Of a stretch of 64,000 nt of DNA, positions 41,401-55,859 are shown one piece after another (positions within the stretch are counted from its first letter, which is position 1; the number at the start of each line of letters is the position of its first letter). The notes below the pieces were generated by a model. The model was not told the DNA's origin, did no database searches, and saw nothing but the letters and a program-made list of their open reading frames with translations. The stretch is from Tomocerus qinae (Eukaryota; Arthropoda; Collembola; Entomobryomorpha; Tomoceridae): assembly GCA_020055645.1 (NCBI GenBank), contig CM034549.1:29595930-29659929 (forward strand), given 5' to 3'. Both the position numbers and the translations under genes were made by a program.

Positions 41401-44400
41401 TGATTCGTTAAGAATAAGCAAAAGAATCGGAATTGTTCATGTTTTATGGTTAGCCAAGTTCAAAACATTATTTTATAACATGTTCGATTGTTCTGAATGC
41501 AAGTTCTAAAATTCTACATGCGCGAAGTGTATAATTATTACTGTAAGAAAACTTGTAAAATTGCTAGGATAAAATGAATTGTTAAAGTATGTGGACTCTA
41601 GTATTGTAGCCTCGCATAGATTTTCCTAGATTCTAATTATGTCCGTTTGATCAATAGAATGTAGTGTACCCACTAATATTAAGTCGATACTAATTGTAAT
41701 TGCTAACTACTTATAAGCGTAATTACGGCACAGGCTGTTTATATTACCTATACTATGTATTTATAAGGGAATAATTGTGATAATGGGCTTGAGCGGAAAT
41801 GTGTGTGTGTGTGTGAAAGTGTTCGAGGAATGAAAAAGTTCAGTGTGATTCATACAATCATCTAGAAGAAGAGAAGAAATTAATCAGTCAAAGAACTGTT
41901 AAGCCACCGAAACATGCAATCTACGTAATTTGGATTTTAAGACTCCAGATAAACTCTAATTACGAAAAGTCTATGTTGATCATAATAAAATTCCATTAGG
42001 ACTGACCCAAAAGTCTATCGCCATTGAACAGATTGGTGAGATGAACTTTGATGGTGTCAATATCCAAATCCAAGTCAGTTTTCTTCACAACAATTCGCTT
42101 GTGATTATCTTTGGTTTGTAGGCTGAGCTTTCCTGACCCTCTGGCAGCAACTCCTCCTGAAATATCAAAAATCAATTACATGATGTGGTTCTTTTGCCAA
42201 GTGATGTGATATGATTACATGTTAAGTGTAAATCCTAAAAATAATGTTACCAGTGCTAATTAAATACTAAATATACTATCTTAGATTTAGTTTAGCAGAC
42301 TGATTCATAACTATATGTATATAGCTGATATGATTTTTATAGAATAAGTGTTGAGTTAACTTAATGTACATAATTGTTATTTGTTATTATACATAGTGGT
42401 AAAAGGTGTTGAAATCGCATAATAATAGTTAGTGCTATAACCTAGACGAAAATTTAAATAAATAACTAGAGGAACTTACCGATATTAAGCCAGAAGTTTC
42501 CCTTTCCTCCAATCGGGAAAAAGAACAAGTTTCCAGAGAGCTGGTAAGTTCCCACGATTTGCATTTGTGGGACTGCCAAATCGAAATCCAGCGTTCTTCT
42601 CTTCGTATTTACTCTGTCATGTAATAAGTTTGAGTTAATCCATTTGAATTTGTATAAATGCACACTTACACAATATACGTATTCATAAGGATGGACTTTT
42701 AACATTTTAATTTATATGTGTTAGCAATTGGATGAATGCATTCTGGAAGAATTTCCGTTTTTGTATGGTACAATATTTTATTTTTAGTTGAGATTTGTAT
42801 ATGAACCTACAATAGTGCAATAAGAAACGAACTGGCGGTCTAGGTTGCGTTGTGACAATTAAAATGGTTTAATTACTACAGGATCCTTTTCTTCGATACT
42901 ACTCTCTTCTATCTCTTCTATTTGAAGATTCAGACTACCACCAAAAGTAACATTAGCTCAATTCAAATGTTATGTCAACTTTCCACAGTTGCATATGCTG
43001 TTGACTTTGACTGTATCCTTGAAATAATATTTCCACCTCACAATCACCTCACCTGTGTGGTCTTATAATTAATACTTGATTGTTCATGGATATTTGTATT
43101 ATACCTAAATGTATATGTCTCTATCGCATTTATTTAATGTGTACTAAGTATATGATAAGTTGAACGAGATCATCAAAATATTAAGTTGATGGGAAATAAA
43201 ACGAATAGTATTGTAAAAAAAGAGTACATAGAGTAACGTAGGATCTGAGATTCGAGTGTGTAAGCGGTTCTGTAAATATTTTCCTACTCTTTCACTTTGT
43301 CATTCTTTGAGAAAATAGGATACTTCAAGTGTCATCCATGCATGCAATAAACATGTACATAGAGTGATGAGAAACTGGAGTTAAGTAAACAAACCCGAAA
43401 TCTGATTTGTTGAAAGTGGACAGTCCTGCAACTTCTACATTGCTGAAGACAGCAATAATCTTGACTGGTCCGTTGCCGTGCTGGAAGGCAATGTTATCAA
43501 TTTTCAGGGGATCCATTGGAGGAAGATTTATTTCAGGGACACCCTCCTTCAATCTGGGCTTTAAATCCTCCAGCACCAACCTCAGACATGTATTCAGAGC
43601 TGCGTCATCATTATGGTCACACTTCCTTATGGGTCCATCGTGTGTCCCCGAATCGTGTTTTTGTTTACCCACTTCCGTTGTGTTTGCTATTGTCGCCGTT
43701 GTCGGACCTGCAATTTAGTTAAGGATGCACAACATTAGTTATTGTCTTCGAGGGCCTTTGTACTTCTAAAGGATTACGTGGGATGCTGATGGGAAAGTCT
43801 CTGAGGAAAGTGGATTGCATAAATGTTGACATGACACACAAGAATCATTTATAAAGACTCACTCCACTCTACCAAGAATTCTCTCATTGTCACATCAAAT
43901 CACTACCTCTTGAATACCAACTTCAAATGTCAGACTAATAGTATTACATTAGATCCTGAAAGATTTATCACTGACTCAACAGGATTAAACTGCCTCCAGA
44001 TCAACTCAAATATAATTTATTTTCACAGTTTAACTGCACCAGGAATTCTAGGAATCTCTAATTTACCCCTTTTAATGCATTCAAATACATTCGGGAAATG
44101 TTGCAAATATCAGCAACTCTGTATTTATAGAAGTGCTAATTGCATCATTACATCCTCTGTATCATACCTACTAAATATTTCATTAATAGAATTGCTTACT
44201 AATCCGTTTCAGCGACCAGATTTCATATATGGCCACAGACTTACCATCTATTCACAATTTCCACGCTAGCATACACTAATAACTTGCAATATCTTCATTT
44301 ATTATCTTCCACCAATACTAATCATATGCATATATGCTTTGTGTTAAAATAGACCAAAGGATCTGACAAATCTATTAATTGACACTGATTATTTCTCAAA

Positions 44401-47400
44401 CTGGACTGAAAATCTATGATAAAAGTTAGTGAGTAGTTGTCCTCCAGTTTGTACTATTTATTTTTTAGTTCGTATGTATATTGCAAACCACAAGTTGCAA
44501 TTCATTTATGAACCTAGACAAATTGTAGTGAACTAATATTTTATTTATTTATATTTATTATTTATCGGATTAAAAGTTATCCAATTACCAGGTCATTATA
44601 TTTAGTTGACAAGATACTGTATAATATACAGCATTACTTGTGTGCCTAGATTCCTTGTGGAGAGCCTCATTTACATTTTTGATCTATATTTCAATTTGTG
44701 GTGTGGATTGTAAAGCGTATATAGTTGAACTAAATGGAGAATTAAGGAAGTTTACTTATGGGTTTGTTCTCATCATTTACAACTTCCTTTTCTACAACTA
44801 TCTAGGAGATGAAAAGAATATATGAGAGATATTATAACGAGGTGGTTGTGGTACTTTTTCAATTTGTGCTAACCACTACCACGCAGTGTCAATTTAGTGC
44901 ATGTCATATGTAAGTACAGATAAAGCATGAGACGAAGATAATTTACTTATAGCAAGTAAATTGCAGTATACTTTATTGCCCTACTGGGTTATATAATTTT
45001 AATACTAAATATTCTTCTCACATCGCATGCAATCAGCAAATTTCATCCTTCTATTCCACAAGGTACAGATTAATGTATAAGAATATCTGTCAAATGTTGG
45101 TGTACTTCTGTATATCTATACATATACAGATGCTAATCAGAAGCGACATAATGGAAGTGAAGCTGAGTTTTCGTCATTCGCAACTCCCAAGCGATTACTG
45201 CAGCTAACTCTATCTGCCCCATAAAATTCATCTAAACGTTAATATATTAAGGAAGCTTTTCATGCTCTACTCGACTCTGTCGACTCGACTCAACCCAAAT
45301 TGCATTTCAATCTGAAGGGACTATGGCAAGAAGGCAGCTCTCGCTAAATAAAGGTGCTAAACTGTCCAAGAAAGTATATTTTACTAAATCATTCTACTAC
45401 TGTTTACTATCCTATGCAGACTATGGACATAATAGAAATTAAACGTTTTAGGATACAGTATAAATCAAATATTTCATTTACACATTATAACACTACAAGC
45501 AATCATGTCATATGTATGTATGTATGACATTAACAAGGTAAGTTGTCCCTGTAGTATAACAAAATAAATTGAGGAATAATTTGCACGTAAGAGGAGAAAT
45601 TCCAGGTAAAAAATACTCGTCGAAGCTTGAACTACAGATTAATGTGATTCTGAGAATAATGATGCTAGAAGCAATATCATGGCTAGACTAAAGAATTGAG
45701 TAGATCTGATAATGACACTCTGACTCTGTCCAACTAATGCGCTTCTATAGTCAAAGTAATGAAGTATGAATACAAGTGCGGAATTTTGTATCGTCATCGA
45801 CTTTATTTCGAGGCAGAGCGCCTGTTAAAATTGGCCGTTATTGAAAGATGAGTTGCAGACGGTGGATAGAAGACAGTAGCGGCTGTTGAAAGACAAAATC
45901 TAACATAATATTCTAGCAAATCAAACCAACTAAGCAAACTAGGGCGAATTGTCGACTTTTCGCATGGATGACTCTTCTCATTGCTTAGTAGTATCAGCTA
46001 CTATATATATTCTCGTGAAATATAATGTATACATGTATATTGGTAGGTAAGTAAAGCATGCCTAATACTGTTATAAGTAAATTTCCATATTCATCAGATT
46101 TGAGTCTGACTTGAGTTTCCATGCAATGCGAAGAGAGGAGCCATATTTTGACAATCACACACATCCCTAGGCACTTGGCTCGTGTAAAAAGAGTTTGACG
46201 ACACAGTTTCTACATCTTACATGCAGTTTCATGCAGCTGGCTATGGCCAAGGCAAGTCAATAATGGAACGACTTGGAAAGACGCAATCTTTATACTTAAT
46301 TCCTTACCTATACCATACTCTGCTTCTATTTCCGAATCAAATATCTTTTCTGCAGACTGCAGAGCTCGTTAACTATTTCACCTAATTCCAGCTGTGTTTT
46401 GCTGTCTTCTATTTAGATTCCAAAATTCATGCATAGGTGATACATACCTATAACGAGTGTTGTAATAATAATATTCACCTTAGAGTATATCTAACCATAA
46501 TATTATTGAAACAGTACTAAGTATGTAGGCAGAGTCTGAAAGTCATGATTTACACAAGCACACTTTTAGAGATACAAATGACATAAAGGATAATATGTAG
46601 AGTGAGGATAATACGTTGTGTGTACACTTGTTACTGCTGCGAAATTGTGCTCTACCGATGTGCTCAATCTTCATTATTTGATGTACTTGAGAGATACGTA
46701 GTCTTTACTTTTGCAAGTCTTTAGGTATATGCAAACAGTAATATTTAAATCAGTAGCAACTCCTTTCCCCAACATTTTTACAATGCTGTGTACAAATAGT
46801 TGCATACCTAAGGCACTTTTGTGTAGCAAGTACAAACTTTGCTCACAACTCTCATTCGTTTTTTAAAGTCGGCGAAAACTTTTCGTATAACAAAGAGTTA
46901 AAAGAATCTTTGTATTTTTGATATAGAGGATTGCTACAGAGTGAATTCATATAGTTGTAAAAGATGGATAGAGCTGTCAGATGCTCTTGTGTCTCGCGAA
47001 CAAAATATATGCAAGTACCATTAGTTATGCTGTAGTATCTGTAGTTGCCCAAACAAACTATAGCTAGGAAAAACGTTTTTTATCCGAAAGTTGCGGTATG
47101 CATTCCCCAATGAAGAGTAGTTCAGTGCTGTTGTGCCTTGACTTGAATGGAGTGAGTCTGACTCAACCGGCACGGCACGACTTGCTCTTTGCTTCAATGA
47201 ATGAAAGTGAAAAGAAAATCCCAAGATGGATATTTGTTTGCACTAAAGTAGGTTAATCACAATAAGAAAAGCCTATCCATTGTATACCATTCGAGACTCT
47301 GCTGCATAATGTGCGGAGGAATACCTGTAGTCAACAAGAACTACTTGTGACCCTATATAATATTTCTTGTACACCACAATCAATGCTTCTAATTCCGACT

Positions 47401-49938
47401 ATACTTTGTACATTTCTGTACATGTGCTCTATTTCAGTTATGCAAATACTACCTAAGAAAAAGAGCAAAACAAATTCGCAACACTCAAGAGAGGTAGGCT
47501 GAAGGCAATCGAGAAGTGCTTCAGTCTGTTGCGTATCTCACAATATTCTAACGAATAAATATGACAAGGAGCAGATGGGTATTATATGTTGTAATATTGT
47601 AACATATTTAAGTGTGTACTAGAGCCTCATGCCCTCGGCTACTCTTTTATCTTGCATTTGGCTTATTATCGCATTGTACTTGTATGACACAAGGCAACTT
47701 GTCTATATTTATATAACATTATTATCTTATACATAGTATCCTGCCTTCTTGCTAAAGCTGATTATTGTAAAAACTACATCGTCTCTATTTTCTTAATGTC
47801 ATTTACTATACAATGCTATCTGTACTAGGAGCATGTAGTATGGACCTGTGGCAATAATATCAAAGGTGATAATAATAATAGTAAAAGTGTTCCTGAATTA
47901 CTTCAGATTTCAGAATAAGGGTTATATCCGTATGTAGAGAGATAAAAAGGGAAAATAATAGAACATTATTACGTGTAGGAATTCCCATTCAAGTTTACAC
48001 TGTGTGGAGGAGGATGACTATATAGCTATGAGTCCTTTTATGTATGCAATATCTAGCACTATTTCTCTATTTCATGTAGACAATGGAACAGAAAATTGCT
48101 AGCGCACACACATTGTTTTTCTGGCCCATTAACGATCTCCTATAGCATATCCGCACTTCCGAATTTTTATATGCCACAAGTAACCCAATAAGCACCGTTT
48201 TAATAGTGCGTATACTATACAGCTAATATGTGTCATTTACCCAAATTGCTTCTTTTAGTATCCTATGAGATTCATACCAAAATTGATTTCACTTTCAGCG
48301 AAATCTCTAATCTTCATAATCATTTTCCAGAGGGAGAGGAAAAATGGAAATTTTACTTCATTAGATAATTGCCTCATAATCCTCTAATCTCTTTCAGTAG
48401 AATGTATAAGCCTAACTACTGTGTATATCCATTCAGGTTAGTATGCTAGTATGAAAATGGCAAGTTATAAATAGTAGCAGTTATATAAAGACGTTAGCTT
48501 ATTACGTGTGATTGTGTGACATTAGAAAACTCTTCTTGCATCATTTACGTTAGTACACCGTAGCTAAATATAGAAGATGTCAGGGAGGAATTTCTTTTCA
48601 AATGAATATTTGCTATCTTTGGACTTATGGGGGACCCACTTACTATCACTCTAAGATGCGTTATGCATAACTCTGACTAATGGCTCTTCTGCTTTGTGAG
48701 TTTGCAATACAAACAAAATGAAACAGCAAGAAGTCTTTACATTTTCCCTTTACTCTCCTATACACTATAGAGAATATTCATGTAGCAATATTCCATCTCC
48801 CATAAAGTCTGGTTCAAGTTTTAAGTGGCCAGAAAGGAACTTATAGTTATGATAGCATTGCGTATGCATGAGTGATGTGTATTTGCAATCTCCTCGCTCT
48901 ATTGTTCTATCCTGTTTCAAATGAAGCGGATAGGAATGAATAATAAATCACAACAAAATATGTATACTACAGCAGAAAGTTTTATGCCGAGCCTTCTCCT
49001 AATATACTCGCATGTTATCTAATGTAAGAAAGTATAATACTTAATGTAACTACTACGTAACAATACAAGATTTCATCGTGACCATTCTGCATAAAATTAC
49101 CATATGTCTCGTCTATCTGTAAACTCATTGCGGTATACCTCTAATAAATTCACTATCTAGATAACTTCCACATTCATACACAATCTAATGACATTTACAT
49201 CTACAAAATAATTAATACTATAAGGTATGACAAATTAGAGTCATAAATACAGTGATGTAAAGTTTGGTATTAGCAATGCATGTGGAAAGATTACTAAAAA
49301 CATCCAATAAATAGGTCATAAAGAACATTTTAGAAGAAAATCTTCCTAGATAATCAATTGTCGATTCAGATTTTGTAGCTCTCGTTTTCATTTCAGAATC
49401 TAACATTTTTCACATTAATAGAATAGTGGCTTTTCAGGTATTAGCATTCAGGAAACTGGGATACCTAAGCGGTTATCCTTTGGTTCGTTGCATGCCAAAA
49501 TTACCATAATATATTAATATTTTATAACTTCTCGTGCCCAAAGTGGCATAAGAGAAAACCAAAGTGAATCATTAGTACTGGGTAAAATTCTTTACTAATT
49601 CTACTACTTTTAATATTATGTACTATGTTCTAGCATACACTTTTGACTAGCTTTGCCTGTGGGGTTTAATTTATAGTTGATTCTAATTCTGTCTGGTTTT
49701 ATGTTAATAAAATTGGAGTTACTAATGATATTAAAATTAAAAATATAGTAAGGAAAACGATATGGAGCATGTAAATAAAGTAAATAGTACCTGCTGTAGA
49801 AGTGCTAGGAGTTTGAACAGTCTTGAGTTCTGAAGGTGAAGATTCTGTGGAAGTGTTGGGTCTTCCTGCTGCATCATGGAGGGAAACGAAAAGGAGAGCT
49901 GCTAGAGCTAAAACTTTGGTCGATGAAATCCGTTTCAT
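40725..49938 (-). CDS. Takeout-like secreted protein (JHBP/DUF233 family), five coding exons
   Basis: Coding exons in transcript order are 49938-49791, 43707-43395, 42613-42480, 42156-42007 and 40894-40725. They total 915 nt, 304 residues, with every phase matching. The family holds secreted carriers of hydrophobic ligands such as juvenile hormone, linked in Drosophila takeout to clock output, feeding and courtship. Residues 1 to about 25 form a signal peptide with a Leu/Ala/Val core. Cys79 and Cys90 are the paired N-terminal cysteines of the family. Diagnostic segments follow: LPPMDPLKID, VAGLSTFN, LAVPQMQIVGTYQLSG, GGKGNFWLNI, the LTNLFNGDRLLG region and NNFLNENSKEIFNEVKP. Odd points: about 50 Ser/Thr-rich residues lie between signal peptide and first Cys, making the protein longer than the usual 240-250, and exon 2 has a non-consensus GG|GTTTGT donor. 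The start exon has an acceptor (TTTCCCAG) five bases before ATG, so a 5' UTR exon lies further upstream, not located. Confidence 0.92.
41801..41815. repeat. (GT)n microsatellite
   Basis: Seven and a half uninterrupted GT units, within a takeout intron and downstream of the proposed PKI stop. Confidence 0.9.
41984..41989 (+). terminator. Candidate poly(A) signal for the PKI gene
   Basis: AATAAA on the plus strand, about 580 nt after the proposed PKI stop and the first perfect hexamer found there. A transcript ending here would stop at about the edge of takeout coding exon 4 (42007-42156) on the opposite strand. It depends on the proposed PKI terminal exon being right. Confidence 0.35.
42614..43394 (-). 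other. Takeout intron (between coding exons 2 and 3)
   Basis: Bounded on the minus strand by the weak donor GTTTGT at 43394 and the acceptor ATTACATGACAG ending at 42614. No other feature is visible in it. Confidence 0.8.
43708..49790 (-). other. Takeout intron 1, about 6.1 kb
   Basis: It runs from the donor GTACTATT after the signal-peptide exon to the acceptor ACTAAATTGCAG. It contains a small palindromic ATGTCATA/TATGACAT element around GTATGTATGT at 45505-45530. The plus-strand frame 43910-44269 shows no motif. Intronic enhancers are possible but not visible as such. Confidence 0.75.
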
Positions 49939-52900
49939 TTTGTCTGGGAAATAAAATGTATCTTAGTAAGTATCTGTATTAACAATGTTGAGACTTTTGT
50001 ATGCACAATGTCTACAAGAAAGAAGGTTCTTTATGCAATAAAATGGTTGACTTTGGAAGATGAAAGGCGTTATTGACTATTGGAGGATTTAGGAAAATAG
50101 AAGGAAAGACTAAAAATGGTTTTGCTATGTTAGAATCCTTGAAAAGGATAGAAAATAATAATAGTAACAGTAAAGTTATATTGGGGTAAATGGAGGATGA
50201 TGAGATGAGTGCTATACTTTGTGAAAATGGTATTTCAGTCGTTGAGAATCGTGTGTGTGACTCGACTGAGTGGTTGATTTGATGTGACTGCGATATTCTT
50301 AGCTGAAGTCACTTCACTTTCAGAATTGTGTGTTGGTTTTTATGGGGCTCTCCTGTTATGTATTTGTCAGTTAGCTACGAAGGAAGAGTCAAATGAGGTA
50401 AAATTGACTGACAGCTTCAACTTCACAACAGACTAAAAGTAAGAGTGTTCTTAAGGGATCTCTATGGCCAAATGCGTGAAGCGAAATTTAACTCAAGATA
50501 TTTTATACTAGAGCGGATTGAAGGGCGACTTTCAATAAATACGATTCCTTGGATAAACAAACTTTGTCTCATGCTATCAGAACATGCACTCTGCAATATC
50601 ATTTATTACAACTCTTATTATTAACAATTCTTTTCACACAAATTCTATTATAGATATAGATAGAACGTGGATGGCTAAGTAAAGACCAAGAGGTAATAGT
50701 CAAGGATTCAAGGAGAAGTAGATTGCCATATACTTGTGTCGTGTGATACCGTGCACTATAGATGCCCAGCATCTTCGACATCCAGTACAGTGGGGTAAGT
50801 AAACACTCAGAGTGCATGCATGGGCTATGGACAAGAAATCTATTGCTATAAGGATAAAAACTCTTATTATGCATATAAGTATGCTCCCTAATTAATTTTC
50901 CTACCACCTGACTGATACTTGCTTGTTGGGAAGACCATTAGGAATTGTGAGGTGGACTCACCTTTGATATCATGGTCTTCAAAATGGTAGATGCTTTACT
51001 CTTATTTAACGAAATGACACTCACCATCAATTTAATAATTGACGTGTTGTGCTTACCTGCTGATAGATAAGTAGTCTAGGGACAGGTGTATTTCGTGATA
51101 AATCCTTGTACTAATAGTTTCATGGATATTCTAAGAACTCGTGAATTTTATTGGAACTTCTTATTGCCTAATGACACTTACCTACTACTTAAAATCCTTA
51201 ACACATTCTCAAAAGTTAACCCTGCCTTACATTTACAAGATGGATCATACTATAGAGATGACTTTGACAACTCCACCTAAAAATGAAAACATTTACTACC
51301 AATTACTCGAATGTCTGTCTCCCGAAATAAATTGTTGAAGAGCACACATGCGATCTGCGTGTCCTTGCCCTATGATTATCCGCCCCCATTCAATTAGCAC
51401 AAAAGCCAATATTCATCTGATGATAAGTATTTCTGGACTTAACCTTCGAGATCCTTCGTAACAGCAAAATTGTAATCCGGACAAATGAAATGGACCCATA
51501 TGGTTTTGTTGGCTCTCTTCGCTGTTTCTTTTTAATAGATCTACGGTGTCAGCAATTTTAACATTGTAAGCTTCTGTTCATGAGTCAGAAGATATTGAAG
51601 AAGGATAAATATTTTATATGGTTCTGCTGGGATGTTGATGTGTCTGGACATAGAGAAACCTCAGAGTCAATAATGCCAGACAAAACACATCAAGATGAGT
51701 AAATTAAACATAATTGAAAGGCGAAAGGAACCGAATTTCTGGTAGCTGCATTGCCTGGCCTTTAGCCCAACAACCGCGAACCACCCGTCAAAACAAAACA
51801 AGCTGATGTGTAACGTATCTTGGACATATTACAGCATACTGGTATATAATGCAGTTCGTGCGACAGCAAATAATTAATTCCTAACAGTCTGGTTGACCTC
51901 TAGGAAGGGAATCCTTATGGAGGCGACAGCTCTGAAAACTAATGAAACGCCTCGGTTATTTGGGTGAAGGAAGAAGCAAACTGCATGTCGCTGTTTATTA
52001 TGGTAATTGAATAGCAAAGTTGGTTTTCCTCTAAGTAGCTAACTCGAAGTACACAGGCCTTCTCCACTCACCATCATCATTTATTACTCCCTGCCCTTTA
52101 AACAACTAAACTCACATATCTGATGTTACAGCACTAAGGGATTTGCTCAATCCAAAATACACTCCTAAATACCTTGGAATTGTAACATCTCCTGCTCTTA
52201 GAGATAACACAAAATAGAACCTGTGCAAAGCAAAAATATTATTTCAATCCCAAGAAGATAGGTGCGGCAAGTAGAAGGTACCTAGCAGATGTGGAAACAA
52301 AGCAAGTGCATCGTATCTACATAATTGAATCAAGCATTAGGTCCATTGAGCCATTTCAACTACCAAAACAGATTGAATAACGAAAATGAAGTCTTGGATA
52401 AATGTTTCAGGTACAAAATAGTTAATCTGAGATTATCGAAATTAAGAAATCTTGCATACTCATAACATTTTTTAAATGAACAATTAAAGTTATATTGTCC
52501 TTATCTGTCACAAAAAATTGTGGTCCATTAAATGCAATTGTACTAGTTGAGATGTTGTAATTTTACTTATTAACTAATGAAGGCGCAGCAAAGTCAAAGT
52601 AGAAAATTAAGAATTATTGGTTGTGCAACAACGGAAAATCCTCGACTTTAGATGAAAACAATGGACAAAAACAATGACCATCTCATTATTAGGCTGATTT
52701 GTGTCTTTTATCTCATTGCCAATGTCATGTATAGGAAATAAGAGTTAATTCATTAAATTATTGCAAAAAGTCTCATGCACGTTAATTGAAATTGCTTTAT
52801 TATCATTAAAGTATTCTGGTGAGATTTAAGGCTATTGTGGATTACGTATAGGACAATAAGAGGAAAGATTTAAGAAAAGAAAAAAACGTAGTGCAATCAC

Positions 52901-54100
52901 ATTATTTTGTCGCTACATAGCTTTATTGGAGCTTAACCGCTATAACTGCTGAATTACACATAGACAGGTAATTTTGGTCTACATGATAAATGGTAAGATA
53001 GTTTGTAGCTATTGCACTACATGTTATGTCTTTCCGAACGACTTGTAGCGTGCACGTTAATCTTCCCAATGTCAAAGATCGCGCAATTGTGAGGACGTCT
53101 GATTATGTCCTGACGGTCAAAAGTGTTTGTAAACAAACAACTTTTCACGCAGACCATTTTCATTTGATTATATGATTTCTCATACATGAACAGCAAGTCT
53201 AAGTACACACTATAGCTATGTGTAGCAGATGCTTAATACTAATGTTTTGAGTTACATGGCTTATGTGCACCAGTACAGAGACAATTACCGGTACTGTTCA
53301 TGTATCTGTATAACTACTTATTATATTCTGAATGATACAATTTTTATTTATGCATAAAGTAACATGAATATTTTATCAATGTTTATCCAATCTTTGCTTG
53401 CGTAACAAAAAAGTTTGTCAAATCCACGGTTGTATTGTGTAGTTTCAAGTAAAGCTCATTATTCTGGGTCAACGTCAACTACTAATACCTATTTACCATG
53501 AATACACAAGGCGAGCATATAGGTATAGTTACTTCGGCTAGATAATGATACCTGAACATAAACAACCAAAGTATAAACACTGATGTAATGAATGGGAATA
53601 TTTAGCGGTGAATGACTTCCACTCATTGAAGGTGTTCAACTATAGGCTACCTCTATCTACTCTGGTATACATATTCTGCATGTAATACACGCAGATACCT
53701 TAGTGATTCCACTTATTTCTATCTCAGTCTTGAATGGCAAGAGAGGTTATTGGGTATCATTAAATCGTTATCTCAAGTTTGTACCCTTAGAGTGTGATTG
53801 AAATAATGTAAACAAACTTGACAAAATTACCAGTACCTAGGTAAATTGTATCATATTTTAGTAATCTGAGGAGACTATCATATCTTGGTGATTTCTACAC
53901 ACATACACTAATTAGTTTTTGCAGAAGATCAATTCAAGGTTCTTCTGAGAAACTCTTGCATGGAACAATAAAACCTTTGCTCATAACAACCTTACACTGT
54001 TAACAAGGTGTTCAATTCATTTAGAGTATAAAACATGGCAAATCTAAGGAATACAAACACATACTATGGCATGTTGCTCAAAATCATCCACTTTATTAAA

Positions 54101-54120
54101 ATCTGTATCTGTATCTGTAT
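54101..54120. repeat. (ATCTGT)3 microsatellite
   Basis: Three tandem hexamers plus two extra bases, without interruption. Confidence 0.85.
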
Positions 54121-55859
54121 ATCAATAATAATGTCTAAGTTAGCCAAAGTAGAAGCAATATTTACATCGTAAATATTGAAACAACGCTAACGTTGTCATC
54201 CATAAAATCTTTTTTCTTTCTAATTTCATCCACTTTAGTGGGCCATTTTATAACTGAAAAGGGCTCATACCTTAGATATAATGTTAATTTGCTATTAAAA
54301 GTGCTTATAGAGATGCTGAAAAATAATTTACTCTGTAAAGGCTTATTTTAACACAAGAATAAGTACCTATACTATTTAGACGATTTATTTTTACTTTCTA
54401 TTTTTTCCATTTCTTAAATCACAGAGTCGGAATTTGATATAAATGTTATAAAATTATAGTAAAAAGTATTACTAACTACGTACACAATTAGTTTAATAGA
54501 TTTGTACATCTCATTTTTCATGACAAATGACAGATTTCGACGGAAAGAACAACCATTACACTGTACAGTATAGAATGCTTCCAATCAAAGGTCATGAAAG
54601 GTGCACACACATACATAATTCCACACAGACATAAAATAATATGAAGGTTTGGCTATCTGTAATAAAATAAACTGCACACAATCCTGCGTTATTGGCCGAT
54701 AATTGATGTAAGCTAATAAATTAATATGTAAGCTTATTAAGTGCCAATATGCACAATTTTCACTTATATACTTACCTATAAGTATGTAACCAAACACCAA
54801 CCATTATCGCATGGCTTTGTATTACATTGTACTACTATACAAAGCAACATTTCTGCAACTTTTACAATCACAAAATAAGTATTAAAGATTCCAACTTAAC
54901 CTTTGCAAATAATTATTGTTACAGCGTTCGTTATGGCAGTTTTCAAGTTCAACAGGATTTTCAGTAGTTGTTTGGTTAGGTATAGCTTCATTATACTCAA
55001 TATATAATAATATAATATAGGAAAACTACAAGAATCATATAGTCCACTTCATACATTAAAAGTTGCATAAAAAAGTAGTATTGTATCACATCTCGATATG
55101 TAGCTAACAGACAAACAGTTGCCTACCGGTTGGTCGGTATGGGGGTCTACATTGAGCAGAGCAGACCGAGCTCTTCTGATGAGTCTCAATTAATCTCAAC
55201 ATGTTTCATTGTTTCATCGTTGTGTCAGCTTGAGTCACATCGCTTACATAAACGAATGTTACATTTTATTCATACTTCAGCAAATGTAATTTGAAATCAG
55301 TGAATTAAATACTGATTAAATGGTATACTTAAAGCATTAGAATATAGCACGTGCGATTTGGGGATAGGGATAGGTTGGACCCTGGCGACATTACTCAAAA
55401 CCATTCAAAATGAATTTTCGATGTTTTAAAACATTATTTTCAAAAATCGGGCTTTTATGCTCGTCTTAAAAATCTTTAGTCCCTACACCCTCTTATCTCA
55501 CCCTTTAACTATTACATCTAAGGCCGACGTTTCTAATACAGTACTAGAACTCTAATTTCCACTCAACATTTCACCACGGACTTTTCACTTTCATTTCACT
55601 TTCATTTAACATTTCATCTACGGACGGACGCGGACCACCGCACCGTTTGTTTACCGGACAAGACGTCTGTATGATGCGAATTTAGTTGTATACTTACGCA
55701 TGCGTGTAAGATTCTTGTGTAACAAAGAACTTCCAAGATTTTGGAAAGTTGATTAAATTGAAAACTAATATAAAATAAAATAATCTTCATTCCATATAAT
55801 ATATTCATGAAGTCCATGTCCATAATACTCATTCATGAAAAATTAGGGAAAGTCAGCAC

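Noticed and set aside
43407-43722. Two plus-strand frames of 103 and 68 codons
   Set aside because: Both are shadows of the takeout exon with the conserved cysteines on the minus strand.
43910-44269. 119-codon plus-strand frame
   Set aside because: No motif or signal; inside takeout intron 1.
50599-50907. 102-codon minus-strand frame upstream of takeout
   Set aside because: It starts and stops without splice support, has no recognised domain, and does not join to the takeout start exon.
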